Assembly (NCBI GenBank): GCA_004557405.1
Contig: SFDZ01000003.1
Span: forward strand, 62,001-126,000
Origin: Bacteroidales bacterium
GTDB taxonomy: Bacteria; Bacteroidota; Bacteroidia; Bacteroidales; Paludibacteraceae
Length of the DNA: 64,000 nt
Direction of reading: 5' to 3'
Positions 42,618 to 51,484 of this stretch are shown here, piece by piece (positions within the stretch are counted from its first letter, which is position 1; every line of letters starts with the position of its first letter). The notes beneath the pieces are model-generated. The model was not told the DNA's origin. It searched no databases and saw only the letters and a program-made list of their open reading frames with translations. A program made the position numbers and the translations under genes.

Positions 42618-42639
42618 CGCGATTCTCTCTCTTTTTTGT

Positions 42640-44757
42640 TTACAACAAATCTACACGGCCTTTGGCTTCTTCGACTACGGCTTTGGCTATCGAAGTCGAT
42701 ACCTCGGCATAGTGCGAGAACTCCATCGAAGAGGTGGCACGACCCGATGTGATGGTACGCAGTGCTGTAACATAGCCGAACATTTCGGCCAGCGGCACTT
42801 TTGCTTTCACGATGCGGGCGCCTGTGCGGCTCGACTCCATACCTTCGACCTGTCCGCGACGTTTGTTCAAGTCGCCGATGACGTCGCCCATGCTCTCTTC
42901 GGGTGTTACCACTTCCAACTTCATGATTGGTTCGAGCAGTGCAGGACGCGCTTTGGCGCATGCGTTTTTGAATGCGATTTGCGCACAGATTTCGAAGGAG
43001 AGTTGGTCGGAGTCAACCGGGTGGAAAGATCCATCGACCAAGGTTACTTTCAGCGAATCGACCGGATAGCCGGCGAGTACACCATTTTTCATGGCGGCTT
43101 GGAAACCTTTTTGTACCGATGGAATAAACTCTTTCGGCACGTTACCGCCTTTCACTTCGTCAATGAACTGCAAGCCGCCTGTCCAATCTTCGTCGGCGGG
43201 ACCTACTTTGACGATAATATCGGCGAATTTACCGCGACCACCGGATTGTTTTTTGTACACTTCGCGCAGATCGACAGTTTGAGTGATGCACTCTTTGTAC
43301 GACACTTGCGGGCGGCCTTGGTTACATTCTACTTTGAATTCGCGTTTCAGGCGGTCGATAATGATTTCCAAGTGCAGTTCGCCCATACCCGAGATAACCG
43401 TTTGGCCTGATTGTTCATCGGTTTTAACGGTGAAGGTCGGGTCTTCTTCGGCTAATTTCGACAGACCGATACCCAATTTATCGACGTCGGCTTGCGATTT
43501 TGGTTCAACGGCGATACCGATAACAGGATCGGGGAAGTCGATAGATTCGAGCACGATTGGAGCATCTTCGGCGCACAGAGTATCGCCTGTGCGAATATCT
43601 TTGAAGCCTACACCTGCGCCGATATCGCCTGCGCCGATAACGTCAACCGGATTTTGTTTATTGGAGTGCATTTGGAAGATGCGCGAGATACGTTCTTTTT
43701 TGCCCGAGCGCGAGTTAAATACATACGAACCGGCATCGAGGTGTCCCGAATAGACGCGGAAGAAGCACAAGCGGCCAACATACGGGTCGGTGGCGATTTT
43801 GAATGCGAGAGCGCACAACGGTTCGTCATCGTCCGGTTTGCGGGTCAGTTGTTTTTCGGGGTCGCGCGGGTCGGTACCATCGATATGCGGTGTATCGAGC
43901 GGCGATGGCAAGTAGGCGCACACGGCATCGAGGAGCGGTTGCACGCCTTTGTTTTTGAACGACGAGCCGCAGATAATCGGGTTGATTTCCATCGACAGTG
44001 TGCCTTTGCGCACGGCTGCGCGGATTTCGTCTTCGGTGATAGAAGCGGGGTCGTCGAAATATTTTTCCATCAATGCGTCGTCGATGCCGGCGAGTGCTTC
44101 GAGCATTTTGTCGCGCCACTCTTCGGCTTCGGCTTGCAATTCGGCAGGGATTTCATCGATTTCGTATTCGGCGCCCATGGTTTCGTCGTGCCAATAGAGC
44201 GCTTTCATGCGAATCAAATCGACGATGCCTTTGAAGTGTTCTTCGGCACCAATCGGGATTTGAATCGGGCAGGGATTTGCTCCGAGTACATCGTGAATTT
44301 GTTGTACGACATCGAAGAAATTGGCACCCGAGCGGTCCATTTTGTTCACATAGCCGATACGCGGCACGTTGTATTTGTCAGCCTGACGCCATACGGTTTC
44401 GGATTGTGGTTCGACGCCGCCCACGGCGCAGAATGTAGCCACAGCACCATCGAGAATGCGCAACGAGCGTTCTACTTCGACGGTGAAATCGACGTGCCCC
44501 GGGGTATCAATCAGGTTGATTTTGTACTTGTTGTCGTTGTATTTCCAGAACGTGGTAGTAGCGGCCGAAGTAATGGTGATGCCGCGTTCCTGTTCTTGTT
44601 CCATCCAGTCCATGGTGGCTGCGCCATCGTGTACTTCGCCGATTTTGTGTGTCAAACCGGTGTAGAACAAGATACGTTCGGAAGTGGTTGTTTTACCGGC
44701 ATCGATGTGAGCCATGATACCGATATTACGTGTAAAATGCAAATCTTTTTTAGCCAT
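42640..44757 (-). CDS. fusA: Translation elongation factor G
   Basis: A 705-residue translocation GTPase, which also works with the ribosome recycling factor. AHIDAGKT (16-23), RGITI (58-62), DTPGHVDF (84-91) and NKMD (138-141) form the G domain, followed by domains II-V with the tip SGGRGKFA region and the C-terminal GYVTALRTITSGRA. The length is normal. It lies between rpsG (21 base gap) and rpsJ; tuf is absent, as usual in Bacteroidota. Confidence 0.98.
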   Translation of the reverse strand: MAKKDLHFTRNIGIMAHIDAGKTTTSERILFYTGLTHKIGEVHDGAATMDWMEQEQERGITITSAATTTFWKYNDNKYKINLIDTPGHVDFTVEVERSLRILDGAVATFCAVGGVEPQSETVWRQADKYNVPRIGYVNKMDRSGANFFDVVQQIHDVLGANPCPIQIPIGAEEHFKGIVDLIRMKALYWHDETMGAEYEIDEIPAELQAEAEEWRDKMLEALAGIDDALMEKYFDDPASITEDEIRAAVRKGTLSMEINPIICGSSFKNKGVQPLLDAVCAYLPSPLDTPHIDGTDPRDPEKQLTRKPDDDEPLCALAFKIATDPYVGRLCFFRVYSGHLDAGSYVFNSRSGKKERISRIFQMHSNKQNPVDVIGAGDIGAGVGFKDIRTGDTLCAEDAPIVLESIDFPDPVIGIAVEPKSQADVDKLGIGLSKLAEEDPTFTVKTDEQSGQTVISGMGELHLEIIIDRLKREFKVECNQGRPQVSYKECITQTVDLREVYKKQSGGRGKFADIIVKVGPADEDWTGGLQFIDEVKGGNVPKEFIPSVQKGFQAAMKNGVLAGYPVDSLKVTLVDGSFHPVDSDQLSFEICAQIAFKNACAKARPALLEPIMKLEVVTPEESMGDVIGDLNKRRGQVEGMESSRTGARIVKAKVPLAEMFGYVTALRTITSGRATSSMEFSHYAEVSTSIAKAVVEEAKGRVDLL

Positions 44758-44778
44758 CTCTTTACTTGTTTAGAGGAT

Positions 44779-45255
44779 TTAGAAACGGAAATGTGCGAAA
44801 GCGCGGTTGGCTTCGGCCATGCGGTGAATTTCCTCTTTACGTTTGAATGCACCACCTTGATTATTGTATGCGTCGGCGATTTCGGCGGCCAATTTTTCGG
44901 CCATCGAGTGGCCCGAGCGTTTGCGGGCAAAAATAATCAAGTTTTTCATCGAGATAGATTGTTTTCTATCCGGGCGGATTTCGGTAGGAACCTGGAATGT
45001 GGCGCCACCGATACGGCGCGATTTCACCTCGACTTGCGGAGTAATATTGTCGAGCGCGGTTTTCCAGATTTCGAGAGGAGTTTTCTCTTCGTTTGGCAGT
45101 TTTGCTTTTACCAAATCGAGAGCACCATAGAAGATTTCGAACGAGAGGTTTTTCTTTCCGTCGAACATCAAGTGGTTGACGAATTTTGTTACCATCACTT
45201 CGTTAAAAACGGAATCCGGCAGGATAATCCGTTTTTTAGGCGTTGCTTTTCTCAT
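44779..45255 (-). CDS. rpsG: 30S ribosomal protein S7
   Basis: A 158-residue protein nucleating the 30S head. MRKATPKKRIILPDSVFNEVMVTKFVNHLM and GGATFQVPTEIRPDRKQSISMKNLI are diagnostic. A 140-base gap separates it from rpsL and contains a short inverted repeat. Confidence 0.97.
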   Translation of the reverse strand: MRKATPKKRIILPDSVFNEVMVTKFVNHLMFDGKKNLSFEIFYGALDLVKAKLPNEEKTPLEIWKTALDNITPQVEVKSRRIGGATFQVPTEIRPDRKQSISMKNLIIFARKRSGHSMAEKLAAEIADAYNNQGGAFKRKEEIHRMAEANRAFAHFRF

Positions 45256-45304
45256 TTTTCAATAAAGATTACGTTTTTGTTTTGGCTGTCTGTTTGTCTT
45301 CAAC

Positions 45305-45320
45305 GCGTTCCGTTGAACGC
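45305..45320 (-). other. Short hairpin in the rpsL-rpsG gap
   Basis: GCGTTC and GAACGC form a perfect 6 bp stem with a 4-base loop between rpsL and rpsG. It could be the S7-binding regulatory site that this gap holds in E. coli, but the sequence alone does not show that. Confidence 0.35.
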
Positions 45321-45395
45321 ATTTACTCAACCCTCATCAAGGCTCAAAAAATCAAAAACAATTTTTAGTACTTTTTGTTAATTTAATAGGTTTGG

Positions 45396-45770
45396 TTATT
45401 TTTTCGGACGTTTGGCACCGTATTTCGAACGACGTTGCGTGCGCGATGTAACACCTGCGGTGTCGAGTGTACCACGAACGATGTGATAACGAACACCGGG
45501 GAGGTCTTTTACACGGCCGCCACGAACGAGAACGATGGAGTGCTCTTGCAAGTTGTGTCCTTCGCCGGGGATATAGGCATTGACCTCTTTCGCATTGGTC
45601 AGACGAACACGAGCCACTTTACGCATGGCAGAATTCGGCTTTTTAGGCGTAGTGGTGTAAACACGCACGCATACGCCGCGACGTTGAGGACAAGAATCCA
45701 GGGCAGGAGCCTTGCTGTTGTCTTCCAGAACAACCCTTCCTTTTCTAACTAATTGTTGAATTGTAGGCAT
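45396..45770 (-). CDS. rpsL: 30S ribosomal protein S12
   Basis: A 124-residue decoding-centre protein. MPTIQQLVRKGR, TTTPKKPNSAMRKVARVRLT and RVKDLPGVRYHIVRG are diagnostic. K43 and K88, the residues altered in streptomycin-resistant mutants, are both lysine, so the protein is of the sensitive type. It is the first gene of the str/S10/spc/alpha cluster, behind a strong promoter. Confidence 0.98.
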   Translation of the reverse strand: MPTIQQLVRKGRVVLEDNSKAPALDSCPQRRGVCVRVYTTTPKKPNSAMRKVARVRLTNAKEVNAYIPGEGHNLQEHSIVLVRGGRVKDLPGVRYHIVRGTLDTAGVTSRTQRRSKYGAKRPKK

Positions 45771-45825
45771 TTTTTCTGATTTTTGTATTACTAAAATTGT
45801 TAACTTTTCCCACTATTTGGGCTTG

Positions 45826-45857
45826 CAAAATTACTGCTTTTTTACGAAACTACCAAA
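45826..45857 (-). promoter_or_regulatory. Promoter of the rpsL-led ribosomal cluster
   Basis: TTTG (45857-45854), exactly 20 bases, TAATTTTG (45833-45826) on the minus strand. Transcription would start near 45819, about 49 bases before the rpsL ATG. Confidence 0.8.
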
Positions 45858-45942
45858 TGTTTTCATAAAAACTTGCGATAAATAGCACAATCGATTAAAA
45901 ATCAACAGTTTAGATTGTTGATAAGTTTTTTTTTGTTGTGCT

Positions 45943-45978
45943 ACACAAAAAACAGCGACCGGCACTGTGGCCGGTCGC
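45943..45978 (-). terminator. Terminator after the 1514-residue T9SS protein gene
   Basis: On the minus strand GCGACCGGC and GCCGGTCGC form a perfect 9 bp stem with a 6-base loop, followed by TGTTTTTTG. It insulates the ribosomal promoter from the surface-protein gene. Confidence 0.88.
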
Positions 45979-46013
45979 ATTGAGGTGTGTTTGGAAACGT
46001 AGTTTCTCGCTGT

Positions 46014-49000
46014 TTATTTGCAAATGGCTTTTTCGACCTGCATGCCGATGCGTACGATGTACAGACCGGCTGTCGGCATGGTGTATGCCTGCGTGGTCGA
46101 GGTGGCTTTGCCGGCGCTGATGAGAGCGCCTGTCAGCGTATAGATGCGAATGTCGGTGCCGGGTTCGACGCCGTCGACAATCAGCGTGCGCTGCTGCGTG
46201 TAAACCACTGCCCGTTGTGTCAACACTTGGTCGATGGCCGTAGCGAGGCGGAACGTTACTTCGACGGTCATATTGCGATTGGCCACGAAGGTAAATTCGC
46301 CGGATTGTTTGCCCACGACATCACACGAAACGGGTTCGTCGTTCACTTTGACGGCAGCGACAACGTAGCCTTCGTCGGCAGCGATGTCGAGCGTTATCGA
46401 CGAGTTGCGGCGCACCACTTTGCTGCCGGCCGGCGATACGGTACCATGCTCGGAGGCGACAATTTTAACCTTGGCGGGATTAACTAGCACCGTAACAGTC
46501 GGGTTGACGCCATCGGCAAAGATATATCCTTCGGGCAGCGACACGGTATAATCGGCCTTGGTAAGTTTGGTGTCGAGCACCCAAGCCGACGATTTGTTGA
46601 CCACGTCGATGACAGTGCCGTTGGCGGCAGTCATGGTGAGGTGCAGTTCGTTCAGAGCCATACGCACAGCAGTTTCCGATTCGATGTCGTCGGTCTCGAC
46701 CGATGCGCAATCGGCAGCGACTGCGGTGATTTCGGTTACAGCCAGCGGGTTTTGCAGTGTGTAATTGTACGCATTGTCCAAAATATCGAACACATCGACA
46801 GAAACAGGCATCAGCAACAATATATAATAGGTGTTTGCAGCAGACGACCAGAATGACATATTGGAACTGCCACCCTCGAAACATTTCGTAAATACAGCGC
46901 CATCGTAGGTATAAACATACATCTGATAGGGATTGCCGCCTGCGCCGTTGAATTGGAGTTGCTGACCGGCTTTCATATCCACTTTGTAAGCACCTAAGAC
47001 TGCAGCATTGTCGGTGCCACCGTAGTACCAAGCATTTTCGGCGAAGAGTTGATCGACGACACCTTTGTTGTTGAGCGGCAACGTTGCAAAGTCGAGTTCC
47101 GACGCGTGCGTCAATATTGTATCCAACGGTAAGGTGGTATGCAACAAGAAGTCGTAGTCGGTGCGATATATGTCAACCGTGTTCCAATCGGATAATAGGA
47201 GCAGAGAGTCCGTTACAGCAGCCGATGCGTCGGGCAGATTTTGCACGCCATCACTCCCCATAGCAGGTGCTCCTGTTATGTGGAGCGCGAAATCGCCACG
47301 CGTATGGCGACGTATGAGTGCGAGACCCTCGCCGGCGTTGCGGTGCACGCAATACATGTCGGTAGCCAACGACGGCTGCATTGCATACACAAAATGGTCG
47401 TTTTCGATATCGAATGCGCCATTCAGCCGCAGATAGGAATCGACTTCGCTAATAGGCAATTGATTCAGCGTCTTTTTGTAGTCGAACGTCAAAGTTTCGA
47501 GCGAGGAGGACAACGATATTCTCAAATAGTAGGTTGCCACCGTATCGGCCTGCAGCCAGAATGTATAACCATATAGCGACGAGTATGAAACATCCGTCAT
47601 CGTTTCGCCCACCTTTTTATACACATCGATACTGCCTATACTCCGGATAGAGTTGAGAGTAAAGAGGAAAACTTGCGCCGAATCGAGTTCCAGGTTGTAC
47701 CAACAATCGGACGAACCCTCATCAGCATTGAATTGCGGTTTGTCGGCCGTGCGTGTGCCACGCATTTGGTCGAGCACTATCGCATCGGCCACCAAATCGG
47801 CCTGTTTTTTTGCTTCCACAACGTGGGCATCGAACTGATAGGTTCCCTCACCTCCGGGATCATCAGTGGTGAGCACCACATAATGATAGGCCGTAGAATC
47901 GACTGCGTACACATAAGATATGGTGTAGCCACCATCAACAGCACCGACCTTACTTGAATCTGCATTGTAAACCTCAATTCTCGGATAAACATAATTACTG
48001 AATTGTTCGGCCTGCATTCTGAACTCGACTATCGATCCTTTCGTCAACTGCACGCGGTATACTTGGCGATAGAAACCATCATCGTACAAATCGGCCGATG
48101 CGTCGCTGAACTCGCCCTCGACATGATACGGCAGCGTGATGTCGATGGCGCGACTCAGTACAGAGTCCACAGGGAACAATTTGTCTTTTGCCACCTTTGT
48201 CAACGACAAGGTAATATTGCCAGTTTCACAAGCGCTGTACGACGACACCACAAAATAGTAATTGGTAGTACTGTCCGCCTCAATCAACGGAAAGTCATCA
48301 TCGTAGTAATTCCACAATTCGAACGTATCGGCCGTGGCACGATAGACAAACAGATATTCGTCGTAATCGCAGGTGCGTGTGAAGCGCACACATTCGCCCG
48401 AATCGAGTGCCATGTTGTAGGCGTAGGCATAGCGCATCTTGCCTTTAATATCTTCGACCAACTCGGTCGGTTTAGCACCCAAGAAGAGTGCATCGTTTTC
48501 GACAGCCTCGACCACTTTGGCGGCACGCAGCAACGAATCGAGCGTGATGGTATCGGTAGTGAGTGATTTATCGGAATACTCCAGCGAGATGCTGAACGTT
48601 GTTTGTTGCTTGTTAAACTCGACAACAGGCAGATACCAATAGCCGGCCGTCAAAGGCACAAGAAGTGTTCCGCCCGAAAGAACTTCGACAATCGGAGACT
48701 GCTTTAACGAGGGTGTAATCACTGCTAAGCAATAATAACTGTCCGACTGCAGCGACACTTTGACCAGCGTATCCTGCGGCACGGAAAAGAGGTAGCCTAC
48801 AGCCGGATAACCGAAATACGAGCCGGCATCGGCGGGGTCGTACAACACGTTTTCTGCAGCAAACGGCAGCGTTATCTCGGTGAAGTGTTCGGGCACATAC
48901 TTCTCGACCATCAACGCATAATCGTTGGAACAATCGTCGAACCAATCGGCAATAGCCACATAATAGGTACCCGCCTTGTTAATTGTAAATCCGCCTACCA

Positions 49001-50558
49001 CCGAGCAAGATGTTTGGTGCTGATTATCATATACATAATTATTGACAGCGAGAGCCACGGTATCGTCGGCCAAGTTGCCGGTCAGTTGCGAGTAAACAGC
49101 CACCACAGCGCTCTTACCCATGTCGGCATCACCCGACACGGTGAGCGTAGCGCGATAGCAACCCGGCTCCAACTCCACTTCGAAACCTTTGGCAAAACCG
49201 GCTGCGGAATCGTCAGAGCCCAACAGAACAAGCCGGCCATCGGTGCAAGCGATAGTGCCATACGCTGTTTTGCCAACGGTAAGCGACTCATCGTACGACA
49301 TGGTATTGTAAAGCGGAAGAGCCGCTGCTGCCACATCCACCGTATCGATAAACAGACAATAATCGGCAGCAGCGAATATATTGTCGTCATTGGAACACAG
49401 AACCGTATAGGAACCCGGTTCCAACACGTCGGATGTACCGTAAGACAACGATATGGTTGAGCCATCGGCCAAAGAAACGGACAAATATACAGACTGCGAA
49501 TTATACACACGTAATCGGGCTTGTTTGTCCAGTTGGAACTGATAAGCATCGTATTTCACACCGGTAGACATTCCACTCGCCACAGTATGCGACAATGTGC
49601 CCTCGTAACGGAACGGCAGTTCTACCTCCTTCACTTCGGAAACGCCGATAAGTTGATAATAAGGCAGTTGACCTTCTTTCATGTCGAACGTGAATGCGCC
49701 ATCGGTCGAACGCACCACATACATAGCGGCATCACCGGCTGTAACATCTTTGTTGACGGCAGATTCGCCGTCAGTATGAATATTCAAAGCCGCATCCAGC
49801 GAATAGATGACGTTCGACGCCGCAATGGCATACGTCATATCTTTAGGTGCTTTGTAGTAGAACGCTTTGGCGGCTAACGGAGCATAGAATTTGAAGGCTC
49901 CAGACGCTGTCGTGTACAGATATTTCACGGCTTGCGGTGCCGTTTCTGCGGCCTTAAACGGCAGCGACGTAATGGTATCGACCGTAAAATCCGTTATGTC
50001 CGTCACGATGTTGTTATCGTCCGCCACGCTGATAGCGAGTTTGCACGGGTATCCGCAAAAATCATTGTGCATTGCAATCGGCTGCACCGCCACTTGACCG
50101 GCCGGCCATTCGTGAATCAGTGTATAGCCATTCGTACTCAACCACGAGCCATTGATCTGCAAGCCACACAGGGGATAAGGCAGGTCAGCCGACACCGACA
50201 CAACGAGTTCTTTTGCTTGAGAGAGTTGCAGCGCCACCACAGCGGTTGTCGAAAGGCGCATATCGGCTACATAGGGCAAATCGTCCTCTGTAATAAATAG
50301 GGTGTCGTTGCTCACCACAGGCACTTTGGCCACATTTTTCAGTTGAGCCTGCATAGTTTTCCACGACATTGGTTCTGTCGTGCTACGTTCACGATGTGAT
50401 TGTGACACAACCACAGGTGCTTTTGCCGGAGTCGTCTGTTCCGCCTTTTGTTGGAACAAAAAGAGCGATTCCCTCTGCATTTTCTTGGATTTTACAGGCG
50501 CCGCCATCAGCGACACACACACCAAAGATGCAACTAATAACGCTAATTTTTTATACAT
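46014..50558 (-). CDS. Large secreted T9SS surface protein with repeated beta-sandwich domains
   Basis: A 1514-residue protein. A signal peptide (MYKKLALLVASLVCVSLMAA) is followed by several loosely similar segments of roughly 130 residues that recall bacterial pre-peptidase C-terminal (PPC-like) beta sandwiches, each opening with a phrase such as ITLPFAAE, ITLPYHVEG or VELPFRYEG. Near the end is a divergent InlB/BACON-type repeat (about 1363-1443, ASEHGTVSPAGSKVV...VTFR). The last 70 residues form a T9SS type A sorting domain ending AGLYIVRIGMQVEKAICK. No enzymatic motif is seen; an adhesin or matrix role is inference. It has its own promoter and terminator. Confidence 0.85.
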   Translation of the reverse strand: MYKKLALLVASLVCVSLMAAPVKSKKMQRESLFLFQQKAEQTTPAKAPVVVSQSHRERSTTEPMSWKTMQAQLKNVAKVPVVSNDTLFITEDDLPYVADMRLSTTAVVALQLSQAKELVVSVSADLPYPLCGLQINGSWLSTNGYTLIHEWPAGQVAVQPIAMHNDFCGYPCKLAISVADDNNIVTDITDFTVDTITSLPFKAAETAPQAVKYLYTTASGAFKFYAPLAAKAFYYKAPKDMTYAIAASNVIYSLDAALNIHTDGESAVNKDVTAGDAAMYVVRSTDGAFTFDMKEGQLPYYQLIGVSEVKEVELPFRYEGTLSHTVASGMSTGVKYDAYQFQLDKQARLRVYNSQSVYLSVSLADGSTISLSYGTSDVLEPGSYTVLCSNDDNIFAAADYCLFIDTVDVAAAALPLYNTMSYDESLTVGKTAYGTIACTDGRLVLLGSDDSAAGFAKGFEVELEPGCYRATLTVSGDADMGKSAVVAVYSQLTGNLADDTVALAVNNYVYDNQHQTSCSVVGGFTINKAGTYYVAIADWFDDCSNDYALMVEKYVPEHFTEITLPFAAENVLYDPADAGSYFGYPAVGYLFSVPQDTLVKVSLQSDSYYCLAVITPSLKQSPIVEVLSGGTLLVPLTAGYWYLPVVEFNKQQTTFSISLEYSDKSLTTDTITLDSLLRAAKVVEAVENDALFLGAKPTELVEDIKGKMRYAYAYNMALDSGECVRFTRTCDYDEYLFVYRATADTFELWNYYDDDFPLIEADSTTNYYFVVSSYSACETGNITLSLTKVAKDKLFPVDSVLSRAIDITLPYHVEGEFSDASADLYDDGFYRQVYRVQLTKGSIVEFRMQAEQFSNYVYPRIEVYNADSSKVGAVDGGYTISYVYAVDSTAYHYVVLTTDDPGGEGTYQFDAHVVEAKKQADLVADAIVLDQMRGTRTADKPQFNADEGSSDCWYNLELDSAQVFLFTLNSIRSIGSIDVYKKVGETMTDVSYSSLYGYTFWLQADTVATYYLRISLSSSLETLTFDYKKTLNQLPISEVDSYLRLNGAFDIENDHFVYAMQPSLATDMYCVHRNAGEGLALIRRHTRGDFALHITGAPAMGSDGVQNLPDASAAVTDSLLLLSDWNTVDIYRTDYDFLLHTTLPLDTILTHASELDFATLPLNNKGVVDQLFAENAWYYGGTDNAAVLGAYKVDMKAGQQLQFNGAGGNPYQMYVYTYDGAVFTKCFEGGSSNMSFWSSAANTYYILLLMPVSVDVFDILDNAYNYTLQNPLAVTEITAVAADCASVETDDIESETAVRMALNELHLTMTAANGTVIDVVNKSSAWVLDTKLTKADYTVSLPEGYIFADGVNPTVTVLVNPAKVKIVASEHGTVSPAGSKVVRRNSSITLDIAADEGYVVAAVKVNDEPVSCDVVGKQSGEFTFVANRNMTVEVTFRLATAIDQVLTQRAVVYTQQRTLIVDGVEPGTDIRIYTLTGALISAGKATSTTQAYTMPTAGLYIVRIGMQVEKAICK

Positions 50559-50583
50559 AATTAAAAGTTTTAAGATTTGGGAG

Positions 50584-50614
50584 CAAAGTTACAACAATTT
50601 ATTGATTATCACAA
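50584..50614 (-). promoter_or_regulatory. Promoter of the 1514-residue T9SS protein gene
   Basis: TTG (50614-50612), exactly 20 bases, TAACTTTG (50591-50584) on the minus strand, 26 bases before the ATG. The remaining AT-rich part of the 251-base intergenic region holds no gene. Confidence 0.7.
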
Positions 50615-50764
50615 TACGTAAAAACTCGTAAAATGCACCCCTATCCGTAAAAAAAACAACAATAATCTGATTATAAATCACTTACAATAACAAATAAAAT
50701 AAACTAAAATAAAATAAACGATAATTTTTTAACAAAGACACTATACAATATAAAAAAAAATTTG

Positions 50765-50772
50765 TAACTTTG
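50765..50772 (+). promoter_or_regulatory. Probable -7 box of the small T9SS protein gene
   Basis: TAACTTTG on the plus strand, 38 bases before the ATG at 50810. No clear -33 element in the AT-rich sequence upstream. Confidence 0.5.
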
Positions 50773-50809
50773 CCGCCGAAAAGAAATTACCCGGACAAGT
50801 CAGGTGTAT

Positions 50810-51364
50810 ATGATACAAAACTCCCAAAAATCCGCCTTTCAAGTGCCATTCGGTCATTTGAAACAGAGTAGCATATCCTGTCGGCGCGCGCCGAAAAACG
50901 CATTTATCCGCATTTTTTTGTCGATTTGCTGTTTGTGTTGCAGTGCATGGCTGTCGGCTCAAACGGCCGTAGTCGTAACGGGCGGCGACGGTCGGGAGAT
51001 GACCTACAGCATTGGTCAGGCAGTGGCCGGTTACGCCGAAAACAGCGATTGGTCGACGACGATAGGCGTATTGCAGGTGTATCCGTTGACCATCGACCAA
51101 CTGCCCAACATCGAAAACAACTTGCAAGCAGATGTCAGTGTTTACCCTAACCCGACATCTGCTTTGCTGTACATAGAAGCCGCAACCGATGTGCGCCTCG
51201 ATGGCGAATTGGTCGGCAGCAACGGTCAAATAGTGTTGCGCGCTACAGACCAACCTTCGGCCTTTACGTTGAACATGAGCACACTGCCGGCCGGCGTCTA
51301 TCTGTTGCGCCTGACCACGACCAACAAATTGCAGCAAACAGTTTTTCAAATTATCAAGAAATAG
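50810..51364 (+). CDS. Small secreted protein with T9SS type A sorting domain
   Basis: A 184-residue protein. After a long basic leader, the hydrophobic core IRIFLSICCLCCSAWLSAQ forms the signal peptide (about residues 34-52). A short beta domain follows (VVVTGGDGREMTYSIGQAVAG, with GVLQVYP), a module that often precedes sorting domains in Bacteroidota. The C-terminal 75 residues are a classic type A sorting domain: VSVYPNPTSALLYIEA, LPAGVYLLRL and the basic end QIIKK. The ATG at 50810 is used rather than GTG two codons upstream. Function is unknown; it could be a stripped-down companion of the large proteins downstream. Confidence 0.85.
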   Translation: MIQNSQKSAFQVPFGHLKQSSISCRRAPKNAFIRIFLSICCLCCSAWLSAQTAVVVTGGDGREMTYSIGQAVAGYAENSDWSTTIGVLQVYPLTIDQLPNIENNLQADVSVYPNPTSALLYIEAATDVRLDGELVGSNGQIVLRATDQPSAFTLNMSTLPAGVYLLRLTTTNKLQQTVFQIIKK

Positions 51365-51371
51365 ACACAAT

Positions 51372-51431
51372 ATGACAAAATTTATGCTTTTGAAAAGATT
51401 TTTATTATGCCTTAATTCCGCAACACTATAA
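51372..51431 (+). other. 19-codon signal-peptide-like reading frame cut off from the next gene
   Basis: ATG at 51372 encodes MTKFMLLKRFLLCLNSATL and stops at TAA 51429-51431. It looks like the basic and hydrophobic start of a signal peptide. It lies 54 bases before the 801-residue protein gene, in a different frame, and that gene's product lacks the signal peptide its relatives have. It may be the detached remnant of the original N-terminus or a leader peptide. Confidence 0.5.
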
Positions 51432-51451
51432 TTTAACTTTATTTATAAGTT

Positions 51452-51476
51452 CCTGAGCAACAAAAAGTTGCCCAGG
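51452..51476 (+). terminator. Hairpin with terminator character before the 801-residue protein gene
   Basis: CCTGAGCAAC and GTTGCCCAGG form a 10 bp stem with one A-C mismatch and an AAAAA loop, followed by ATTTTG. It lies 8 bases before the ATG at 51485. It could terminate the transcript of the small T9SS gene or act as an attenuator for the genes that follow. It also overlaps codons that resemble the missing N-terminal domain. Confidence 0.5.
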
Positions 51477-51484
51477 ATTTTGCC

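Noticed and set aside
27745..45770. Missing tuf and adk genes as a sign of deletion in the ribosomal cluster
   Set aside because: Bacteroidota normally place tuf elsewhere and have secY-map-infA-rpmJ without adk, so the order is normal.
45903..45920. TCAACA/TGTTGA repeat upstream of the rpsL promoter
   Set aside because: A 6 bp repeat in AT-rich DNA is easily found by chance, and it has no clear position relative to a promoter element.
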